The notes beneath the pieces were generated by a model. It made no database searches. It was not told where the DNA came from and worked only from the letters and a program-made list of their open reading frames with translations. Positions 56,856-64,000 of a stretch of 64,000 bases of DNA are shown here, in pieces. The stretch's first letter is position 1. Each line of letters begins with the position of its first letter. Both the position numbers and the translations under genes were made by a program. This DNA comes from Isochrysis galbana (Eukaryota > Haptophyta > Isochrysidales > Isochrysidaceae), in contig CM030941.1 in the NCBI GenBank assembly GCA_018136815.1, positions 19,771 through 83,770 of the forward strand. Direction: 5' to 3'.

Positions 56856-57508
56856 GCGTCAGAGTTTTCTTGTTGTGTTAGTATAACCTTAGTGCTGCGG
56901 GACCGTAGCCCATCGACGGCAACGGAGCCCCTCCCCCGCGATGGGGGTGTGCGCGGTTGGCGCATGGCTCGTCCGGTGTATGTGGCTAGGAATGCTAGCT
57001 AACAAGATGTTATACGACGCTAGAAGTTCTAACGTGGTACCCCCGCCGAGAGGTCACCGCAATCTCCATGCTGACACCAACCACCAACCAGCGCGCGCAT
57101 CGACGCTCAAGGCTCAAGGGTGCAACACATCATCGAATGGACTCGACGAATTCGATGAGAATCTTTCCTTCGAATTTGTGGCTGCCGAGTGCGCCACACG
57201 TTCCCACAACTGGTGGGACCTGGACAATATGGTCAGTCTACACAAATTCTTAAGTGGTAAGTGGTGGCCAATGCCAATGCCAATGCCAATGCCAATGCCA
57301 AAGCCAGATCCGCAAGCATTCACCATCACCAGTTCAAGAGTTCAAGCAAGGGTGCAAGGGTGGGAATGACACTTTACCACATCGAATCACTCCAAGCACC
57401 CCTCAGCTCTTACTTCTAGGGCTGTGGGGGTCGTGCGACGAAAGCAATAGCCATCCGCTCTGCACCACGGCGCCGGGCAGGACGATCCTCGTCGAATGCC
57501 CCCGGGCG
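56856..57508 (+). repeat. 600-bp repeat family, near-complete copy with internal microsatellite
   Basis: Matches 46565-45961 inverted. A CCAATG microsatellite (57266-57300) absent from the other copy accounts for part of the length difference. Confidence 0.8.
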
Positions 57509-57665
57509 TGGGAGCGTGGGAGGCGCGGCGTCCGCCGCGACTTGTTCTGCGCCCGTGTCAACACGGCAAAGAGCGTAATAATAAGAATGGGAGGGGAGTC
57601 CTTGATGATTGGGTGGCACAGCGACAGAGGCAGGCGGCATGGCCAAAGGCTGGCTCTGCTGTTAG

Positions 57666-57806
57666 GCGAGAAGCGCTCAATCACCATCACCCACAGCATA
57701 GAAAAGCGCTCAATCACCATCACCCACAGCATAGAAAAGCGCTCAATCACCATCACCCACAGCATAGAAAAGCGCTCTCAATCACCATCACCCACAGCAT
57801 AGAAAA
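57666..57806 (+). repeat. 33-bp minisatellite, four units
   Basis: Units of GCGCTCAATCACCATCACCC ACAGCATAGAAAA repeated four times, the last slightly altered. One inverted unit with the same left flank (GGCGAGAA) occurs at 49185-49223. Confidence 0.85.
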
Positions 57807-57821
57807 TAAGACTAGTAACCG

Positions 57822-58000
57822 GTTTACCAGATATCTAGATACTAGGTATCTTTGCCTATTAAGTAGCCGGATCCAGGTATCCAGATAGGGATCGTGCGCC
57901 GCGCTACCAGGCATCCGGATATCCAGATAGTAAATCCTAACATTCCAGATACTTCCAGGTACCCGGGTATCCGCCAGATATCCAGATACCGTTGACCGTT
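57822..58000. repeat. short-period TATCCAGATA/CCGGATA-rich tract
   Basis: Many overlapping copies of ATCCAGATA and CCAGGTA(T/C)C, partly self-complementary. No gene. Confidence 0.5.
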
Positions 58001-58192
58001 GTGCAGAGAATCGTCTCAATTCGATCTCTCTCGCTCCGTTCCCCTTCATTTGGTATTCTTCAATAAAACTCCTGTTTTCGTATGACAACGGACATCTGTC
58101 TCCGCGCGCTGTGGTGTTTGCTTGTATTATGGATCGAGAGGGCGAGTAGCTACTGACGTCATGTAATATCATAAAACATCAAACATCATCCC

Positions 58193-58610
58193 CCATGGGC
58201 GAACCAAGTATAAACTTAGTTGATGTTGTGCCAATAAGGGCCACCCGGCCGCGGGCCGCGCCGCCGAGGCGGCGCGGCCCTCGTCGGGGGGGGAGTGGCC
58301 TCTGCCATAAGGCATGCCCTGTGGACTGTGGAGTGCAGGACCCTCCTGCCTGTTGCTGTCTCTCAGAGTCTTGCAGTCTGCTGTCCCCCATGGGGGGGGC
58401 CAGCATGGCTGCTGTGCATGGTGTGGCCGAGGCCACGGGCCGTGTGGCGCGACCGGGGTCGCGCGCACCTGTTCGGCCTCTGAGGGCGGACGCGGCCGCT
58501 TTGCCAGCGACAGGTCCATGCGGGCAGGGGGGTCGCCCTCGGCGGGGGGCCCGACGGAGAGGGGAGTCGCGGCGGCGCGCTCCATCGCGTCTAAGTATAA
58601 ACTTAGTATC
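58193..58610. repeat. GC-rich unit bounded by TAAGTATAAACTTAG motifs
   Basis: CATGGGCGAACCAAGTATAA and ACTTAGTTG at the left and CTAAGTATAAACTTAGT at the right; the interior is very GC-rich with no clear gene. The left motif also occurs at 9127-9156. Confidence 0.5.
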
Positions 58611-58773
58611 TCCCCCACTACCAACAAGAACAATAAGAGGTTCCTTTTTTTGATGCTCCCTAGAATAGCTTTTAAGTCCTCTTGTTGCCCGACAACTGGG
58701 TCCATCCGCAATGGGGACAATCCATCCGAAGAGCCAATGCCAAATGTGCGCCACTACAACGAGCAACCGGTAG

Positions 58774-60897
58774 CTAGCTAAGGCGGCTGTTAGCCCTAGC
58801 GAGCTGGGCGAGCCGCGCCAGCCTGCGCAACTCGACAACCTCGGGATGATTCTCGCCATAGCAACGGGCCATGGCTTGAGCAGCGTCACAGAGCTCCCGT
58901 TCAGCGTGAGGCTCGTCAGCGTTGAAGCTGAGTTGAGCGAGCTTAGCGTGCTCGTGAGCTAGTTGGGTGGAGCCGGGTGGGAAAACGCGCCGGAGAAGGT
59001 GAAGAGCGCGGCGGACCGCGCTTGCTGCGGCCACAAAGTCGCCCTCGTCCTCGCATGCCCGCCGCGCCTCGTCATCAAGGATTGCGGCGCGCCGCAACGA
59101 GTCTACCGCGTCGTCCACCGCTCCGCATACACTCGCGTGTGAGTCTGTGACCTTGCGACTACCACCATGCCCCCTTTCACCGACTCGAATGCCTAGCTCA
59201 ACAGATTGGCCTTGAGGATATCCAATATCGCGCATGTTCAAGCCAGCAGCCTCCTTCTTACATGCATTACAACCGCAAAGGAATCCATATTGCGAGTGGA
59301 GCGCTGCTCGCCTCTCACGCAAGCGCATGTGTCCTGCCTGCGGCCCATAGCACGTGAACGCATCGGCACCCTTGGCCAACGCTGTCGCGCTACGCAGCTC
59401 GAGTGTAGCGTAGCACGCGGAACCCAAGTGATCTGGCGAGCTTGATGCAATGGTGGCGGCCGGCGACTCGGCGACGTGGCTACCTACAAAGAGGGCGAGT
59501 CTAGCTTCTGACACCACGGATTTGGATGACGGAAAGCTGGAGTGAGAAAAGAGAACGTTGGTGTTTGGCTCGCATGAGTGGTTCGCTAAAGACGCGTGCA
59601 GGAAAAGCCCAAGGGCAATCGTACGGACATGCCACTGCTGGATGGCACCTTCAGCCCTATGGTCCCCACTCATGCGCCCCATCTCTCCAGATGGATTGCA
59701 GGTGCCTCCGACCACATCAGCTCCGAGCAACTCATCGATTCCCGTAGGCGTGGCGCTAATCAACGAGCCGCTGTGCTGGGCGCAGAACACTCCCGAAAGA
59801 GAAGCAGTGATTGCGTGCAGATTGGTTTGAGCCGTTGTCATCAACTCCTCGACCGAATCCTTGCTCCACCCACGCGCTCGCAACGGATCGCCCATGCAAC
59901 GCCATGCCAGGTGCGCGTGTAGGCGGAGGAGAGAGGCGCGAGCGGATGGCATCCTGATGCCACGCAAGCCTAGTAGACGGAGCGAGTTGCTGCTTGCACG
60001 TTGAGCTCCGAAGCTTCCGGGCGCCTCAGCACTGCATCCACGGTGTGCACCGTGGCCACAGCATCGCAGCATCGACCGCACTACTAGGCGCGCGCCGTCA
60101 GGGGCCATGCGACACCAGCGTGGCCCTCCACACTCGCTAGCATGCCAAGCAGACCACGCGCTCGACCGGCATGCAGGACTGCAGTATGCCTCTAAGCACA
60201 TCCAACCCCCGCATGCGCAAGGTGCGTGGGTATTATAGGCCGCCGAGCAATGTGCGCATCGTGAAAAAGCCATCTCGGCATTTAGAACAATGGCGTGGGC
60301 TGCCTCACGAAGAAGGAGCTCGCCAGCTTCAATGTGAGCGCTCTTCGCAAACAAAGAGCGGCCACATGCGTCATCCTCACGTACACCGAGCGCGGCATGA
60401 ACTTCGGCCTCAGGGGCCTTGGGCGGCTCCCCCGCTACCCGATGCGTTCGCGAAATCCACGTGTCGCTGGACTCTGAGAGCCAGTCAGCAATCTCCTCAA
60501 TGCCTTCTGCGCTGCGCCACGGATCATCCTCGCCTAGCAGTGTGCTGTCGGGCGGGGACATGTTGTGTGGCCACAACGCGAGAGACAACAGCTCCGCAAC
60601 GCATGGTCGTAGTAATCGCCCGGTAGCGACCCAAGCTGTCTCGCGCCGATTTCCCATCGACAAATGTTTCCGAAACTGCGTAGCCGGGCGAAGCACGCGT
60701 ACTAGACGGAGGCCAGCACCCCCATCGGAGATGAGCTCTGCCTCAACCGCACCGTCGTGCAGCAGTGCCAGCATCGGGCCGCCGTGTTGGCGGACGCCGC
60801 CTTGATTGCGATCTTGTCGACTCGCGCCCATTTCCGCCACCTCGGCGTGCGCGCTATACCGACCTCGTGCCACTCCTCTTACTCTGTGCGGCTCCAT
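58774..60897 (-). CDS. SET domain / MYND finger protein (SMYD-like lysine methyltransferase), 707 aa
   Basis: Intron-free. SET N-part near residue 178 (GRSLFAKSAHIEAGELLL), MYND finger 214-256 (CAHC...CAC...CLEAYCS-x2-C...H-x3-C), SET core with NHSCEPNT (439-446), the FTCYGPQ segment (about 514-519) and post-SET cysteines FLCGCNAC (539-546). The MYND finger splitting the SET domain is the SMYD layout. The C-terminal 130 residues are helical and TPR-like (DEGDFVAAASAVRRALHLL), as in SMYD proteins. Methylates lysines of histones or other proteins with SAM, in nucleus or cytosol. The N-terminal 170 residues are not recognised. The long insert between MYND and NHSC (about 180 aa) is larger than usual. 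Start could also be the next Met, about 22 codons in. Confidence 0.88.
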   Translation of the reverse strand: MEPHRVRGVARGRYSAHAEVAEMGASRQDRNQGGVRQHGGPMLALLHDGAVEAELISDGGAGLRLVRVLRPATQFRKHLSMGNRRETAWVATGRLLRPCVAELLSLALWPHNMSPPDSTLLGEDDPWRSAEGIEEIADWLSESSDTWISRTHRVAGEPPKAPEAEVHAALGVREDDACGRSLFAKSAHIEAGELLLREAAHAIVLNAEMAFSRCAHCSAAYNTHAPCACGGWMCLEAYCSPACRSSAWSAWHASECGGPRWCRMAPDGARLVVRSMLRCCGHGAHRGCSAEAPGSFGAQRASSNSLRLLGLRGIRMPSARASLLRLHAHLAWRCMGDPLRARGWSKDSVEELMTTAQTNLHAITASLSGVFCAQHSGSLISATPTGIDELLGADVVGGTCNPSGEMGRMSGDHRAEGAIQQWHVRTIALGLFLHASLANHSCEPNTNVLFSHSSFPSSKSVVSEARLALFVGSHVAESPAATIASSSPDHLGSACYATLELRSATALAKGADAFTCYGPQAGHMRLRERRAALHSQYGFLCGCNACKKEAAGLNMRDIGYPQGQSVELGIRVGERGHGGSRKVTDSHASVCGAVDDAVDSLRRAAILDDEARRACEDEGDFVAAASAVRRALHLLRRVFPPGSTQLAHEHAKLAQLSFNADEPHAERELCDAAQAMARCYGENHPEVVELRRLARLAQLARANSRLS

Positions 60898-61731
60898 CTG
60901 CCAGTGTGCGTCTCGCTCTTTTGGACCTCAATGTCTCTGACACGCAGAGTGTGCTGGCCTAAGTACAGACCTGATACTTCTACGCTTGTGCCGTTCTTTA
61001 TGCCCCTAGCCGTTGATAACTATAAGCCGGGGCTGCGTTAACTTTTCCCTCCCTAAGCTATGCCTTCGCGGTGTATGCGACTTGTCACTGCGGCCTTGAG
61101 CGAATTGCTTCCCTGTACGCTCGTCGCTGTGCTCCAGTCTACTGCCGTTGGAATCTCTTCAGTGATAGGATTCCTCTCTTCCAACCTCCCTAATTGTCTC
61201 CTTCTCAAGCGATTGGCTCAACAGCAGCTCAGCGAATGTCCCTCCTATTCCGAGTCTCCGAACCTCGCAGGGTCAACTAGACAAGTGCCAGTCGAGCCGG
61301 TTTCACTTCTCTCCCTCGCTATCCTCCCCGATCCCTGATGAAATTCTTCTCCTGTCTCGCCAGCTCTTCGTCTCCCTCTGCCGTCCGCTCACCAAGGCTT
61401 CAACCCTCACTTCCCCCCCCCCCCCCCCCTTAGTGCGATCCCTCTCGCTCCCCCCCTTGAATCTCCTCACGAATACTTTTCCCTTCTCCGCCTCTCCCTC
61501 AACAACACTTCTGCTCTCTGTACCTTTCGGCCGCTCGCGCCCCCACTCCTCCGCACTGACTCTCACTGTCTCCCTCTCGCTGACGCCCCCCCTCGCTCCT
61601 TCCCTCTCCCCTCTCACTTCTCCCCCCCCCCCCCCCCCCCCCCCCCCCTCCCCGCGCTCCCCCGCCCCCTCTCCTCCCTTTCCTCCTCTCCCCCCCTCCC
61701 CTCCGCCCTCCCCCCTCCCCCCTTCTCTCTT
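60898..61731. other. intergenic with C/T-rich low complexity
   Basis: C runs at 61416-61431 and 61622-61648 within a CT-rich block. No supported gene. Confidence 0.5.
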
Positions 61732-61935
61732 TCAGCCAGAGAGCCTCTCGACTATTGCCAGAAGGAAGAGGCAGCGTCCAAAGGGGAGTACGACGTTGAG
61801 GTACGGGTAGACGCGCGGGCTGAGCCGACTTAATGTCTCGTGCACTGGCCCGATGTGCGAGATGCCGAAGCTCGCCGCAAGCCCCGCAGAATACCCGAGC
61901 AGCAGCGGGTCCGCCGACCGCCCCTCGCGCGCCAT
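61732..61935 (-). CDS. candidate first exon of a membrane protein, unrecognised
   Basis: Start MAREGRSADPLLLGYSAG; contains hydrophobic segments LLLGYSAGLAASFGISHIG and VVLPFGRCLFLLAIVERL. The sense strand upstream (61985-62030) is C-rich, as at other gene starts here. A GT donor is not evident at the end of the frame and no second exon was identified. Confidence 0.4.
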   Translation of the reverse strand: MAREGRSADPLLLGYSAGLAASFGISHIGPVHETLSRLSPRVYPYLNVVLPFGRCLFLLAIVERLSG

Positions 61936-62498
61936 CCACCGGCGGTGGATGCCTCCCTCTCGTCGAGATGCGAAGGTTTTGACCGGAGGGAAGGGGGGGG
62001 GGGGTGGGAGGGAGGGGGGGGGGGGACTTCCCTTTCATTCATTCATTTGTACAGTTGATCTATGAGATACTAGTGTAGTACAGCGGAATTCAAATAGTCA
62101 AGAAGCACGACTCGATCATGTTCGATGCCTTCATTTATGATTTATGAGCGGAGAAGAGGAGGAAAAAAAAAACTTCTTAATATTCACGCCGCGCGCGCGA
62201 CTCCGCTACCTTTCCCTGACAGCCGCGCCCGCGTCCCTTATCTCTCCCTCTCACTCGCCTTGCGGCTCGTCCCCTCGTGCTCTACTTAGGGGCTCAGTGT
62301 TCGGGGTTTCCAGTGGCAGGCGGCGTGTACCGATCTCCGATGGTCGAATTCTCGACCTTCTCTCGCTCCATCGGGCGATCGGTTTCCCTTGTGTTTCTTG
62401 TGGGTGTTGTCACGTGAGGTGTGGGTGTGGATTTGTGTTGCGTATCGAGCGTCGAGCCTGCGACGTGGGGTCGTGGGGGGTGCGGGGTGCGGTGTTTG

Positions 62499-62517
62499 TT
62501 AGGGGGTTAACCAAGTC
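62499..62517 (+). repeat. 19-bp target site duplication, left
   Basis: TTAGGGGGTTAACCAAGTC, identical to 63660-63678. Confidence 0.85.
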
Positions 62518-63659
62518 AAAAACTATTGTTATAGTTTGAACTATGGAGCGTGCCGCGACCGCTCCCGAGCCCCAGGCGACCCTCGCCACCGCGCCCCACC
62601 TGGGACGCCCCATGCCGCCCGAGGCGGCTCGTCAGAAAGCCCTCTCACAGCCCATCCAGCCCATCCAAACCACGCCCGCGCAAGCGCGCGGGGTGGCGAG
62701 CACTGGCACCGAACAGGTTGCCCCCATGGCTCTGCGTAGCATGCAGGGGGTCTTTGAGACTCCCTCCAACAGTGGGAAACCCTCCCACCCCAAGAGCACC
62801 TCATGTGGGAGGGCAGCTCAGCTGCCCTCCCCATGGTGGAAACCTCTACCATCAGTGCACCCAACATGGGAGGGCACTTCACAACCATCAATCTCCTACG
62901 GAGAGCAACTTGTGCCTCTGTTTTTCAACATGTTGACTCACTTCTCGTTTTCACCCCACTCCTGTGGGCCACAAGAACCTACAACTCAGTGCCCTGCCTT
63001 GGGCCCTCCTTCAACACTTGACTCCCTCTCCTACTCTCCCTTCCCTCTAGAACCAACCCAAACAGCACGAACCCCCTCGCCCTCTGTTTCAAGCACCAAA
63101 ACTTTCAACTCAAGACCTTTGTTGATACACTTCACGTTTTCACCACACTCTTGTGGGCCACAATTACCTACAACTCAGTGCCCTGCCTTGGGCCCTCTTC
63201 CAACACTTCACTCCCTCTCCCACTCCCTCTTCCAACTACAACTAACCCAAGAAGCACAAACCCCCTTGCCCTCTGCTTCAAGCACCAAAAATTTCGACTC
63301 AAGACAAGAGGGAGGACATGTCTTGAGGCGGCGTCGCTGCCCATGCCTAGCGCAAGGGTATAGCGCCCCCACTCAGACATCTCCTTCCCCACAGCTCCTC
63401 TCTGAGGAGTTGCTCCTCTCCCTCCCATTAGGCCCCCTTGCCTGCGAGACCAGAACAGGATCCTGGCGTAGGGGGCTGTCTGAGTGTGGAGGAAGGGGCG
63501 CTCTGGCTAGCGCAGGTAGAAAGCTAGTGAAGAGCTGGGTGGCATAAGGGGGGAAGGGTGCTTGCGCTTGCCGCGGCAGGGGGTCCTGTCTTGAGTGAGC
63601 GCTAGTCCCGTTCCTTTGCCGCGCCGCGACCCATAAAAATTTGTTAAAAATTTAAAAAT
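62518..63659 (+). mobile_element. LINE-like or retrotransposed element (1142 bp) with 19-bp target duplication
   Basis: Starts AAAAACTATTGTTATAGTTT (7-bp hairpin arms AAACTAT/ATAGTTT) and ends with an A/T tail TTGTTAAAAATTTAAAAA. The perfect 19-bp direct repeats on both sides fit target-primed insertion. It shares its 5' end with 33643. It has one ORF and no RT, so it needs enzymes from a partner LINE. Confidence 0.8.
62543..63547 (+). CDS. ORF of the LINE-like element, 334 aa, with internal duplication
   Basis: Start MERAATAPEPQATLATAP, also seen in the copy at 33666. Two tandem blocks of about 60 residues share FSPHSCGPQ, PTTQCPALGP and SSTK(T/N)F(N/D)SR (62938-63115 and 63126-63300). Rich in Pro, Ser and Thr; no RT, endonuclease or zinc knuckle. 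Possibly an ORF1-type product or a relic. Confidence 0.5.
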   Translation: MERAATAPEPQATLATAPHLGRPMPPEAARQKALSQPIQPIQTTPAQARGVASTGTEQVAPMALRSMQGVFETPSNSGKPSHPKSTSCGRAAQLPSPWWKPLPSVHPTWEGTSQPSISYGEQLVPLFFNMLTHFSFSPHSCGPQEPTTQCPALGPPSTLDSLSYSPFPLEPTQTARTPSPSVSSTKTFNSRPLLIHFTFSPHSCGPQLPTTQCPALGPLPTLHSLSHSLFQLQLTQEAQTPLPSASSTKNFDSRQEGGHVLRRRRCPCLAQGYSAPTQTSPSPQLLSEELLLSLPLGPLACETRTGSWRRGLSECGGRGALASAGRKLVKSWVA

Positions 63660-63678
63660 TTAGGGGGTTAACCAAGTC
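63660..63678 (+). repeat. 19-bp target site duplication, right
   Basis: TTAGGGGGTTAACCAAGTC; the stop codon of the LINE frame on the minus strand (TAA at 63668-63670) lies inside it. Confidence 0.85.
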
Positions 63679-64000
63679 TTTCCGCTATGTCGAGTGCCTG
63701 TGCCACCAGGATCAGGTTTGTGTTCATTGTGAGGGCTCCTTTGGCGTCCACTTTGAAGATCGGGGCGCTGAGTTCCCGTGTGTCTTTGGTCTTTGGCCTT
63801 CTGCCTCGGGAGGCTTGTTGTGTACGCGCTATCGAGGTTTTGTTGGGGGATTCGAGGCCGTGCACGAGGATTGCGAATCTGGCCAAAGTACGTTCGATGA
63901 CGGGGATGTGGTGAAAAGTGTAGTTGTCATATTCGACCTTATAGAAGTCCGTTATTATAAATCTCCATGCTATCAGGTATAGGGTTTTGAGGCTATCGGG
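63668..64000 (-). CDS. LINE polyprotein, C-terminal end (runs off right edge)
   Basis: Open on the minus strand from the window edge to TAA. AWRFIITDFYKVEYDN matches AWRYILTDFDNIQYGN in the fragment at 10184-10930, and the tail NLILVAQALDIAERLG resembles EDLLQAARGLNIRNIN there. It is the region after the RT zinc finger. Unlike the copy at 10 kb it has no frameshift in the visible part. Confidence 0.6.
   Translation of the reverse strand, partial: PDSLKTLYLIAWRFIITDFYKVEYDNYTFHHIPVIERTLARFAILVHGLESPNKTSIARTQQASRGRRPKTKDTRELSAPIFKVDAKGALTMNTNLILVAQALDIAERLG

Noticed and set aside
58179-58889. Minus-strand frames of 180-236 codons over the GC-rich unit
   Set aside because: They overlap the repeat unit, disagree between copies of the motif, and show no domain; composition artefacts.
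63660-63678. Telomeric repeat remnant (TTAGGGGG)
   Set aside because: Only one unit on each side of an insertion; it is better explained as a target duplication.

Overview
The window is nuclear DNA from a GC-rich unicellular eukaryote, most likely an alga or another protist. The evidence is spliced genes with short GT-AG introns (typical donors GTGCGC, GTGAGC, GTAAGC), one GC-AG intron, a nuclear tRNA-Ser, Ubc13, kelch and SET/MYND genes, and a very high load of retroelements and DNA transposons. A haptophyte-like genome fits, but the sequence does not fix the lineage. Three 100-base runs of N (9757-9856, 24801-24900, 48901-49000) mark scaffold joins.

Region 1 (1-23.7 kb) holds two copies of one Ty3/gypsy chromovirus-type LTR retrotransposon in the same orientation. 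Copy A enters from the left edge and ends with a 3' LTR (7350-8737). Copy B has its 5' LTR (11392-12773), Gag, and a single-frame Pol separated from Gag by one UAG codon, but it breaks off at about 23690 without a 3' LTR. Pol reads: Pro/Ser/Glu-rich leader, a phage-type DNA (cytosine) methyltransferase-like domain, retropepsin, reverse transcriptase, RNase H, integrase, chromodomain. The methyltransferase domain inside a retrotransposon polyprotein and the UAG junction are the most striking items in the window.

Region 2 (23.7-35 kb) is repeat-rich: GC-rich dispersed repeats, a 1.26-kb inverted-repeat unit, a tRNA-Ser(UGA) whose tail is tandemly duplicated, a UBZ-type zinc finger exon, and an unrecognised coiled-coil gene cut by a hAT-type element (perfect 8-bp target duplication) that itself carries a LINE-like insert.

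Region 3 (35.5-56.8 kb) is the gene-rich part: a small secreted or lumenal-type protein; a nine-exon gene whose spliced product carries four consecutive AGTRAP-like membrane modules, with a fifth module directly downstream; a four-exon secreted LPMO-like protein; a duplicated-repeat membrane protein; an EF-hand fragment; a four-exon Ubc13; an intron-free kelch protein; and a coiled-coil protein. Dispersed repeats lie between them.

Region 4 (56.8-64 kb) has a second large copy of a roughly 600-bp repeat family, a minisatellite, an intron-free MYND/SET protein, a candidate membrane-protein exon, and a 1.14-kb LINE-like element flanked by a 19-bp target duplication at the stop codon of another LINE that runs off the right edge. 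No pathway links the host genes; they look like ordinary housekeeping and secretory genes in a transposon-rich setting.
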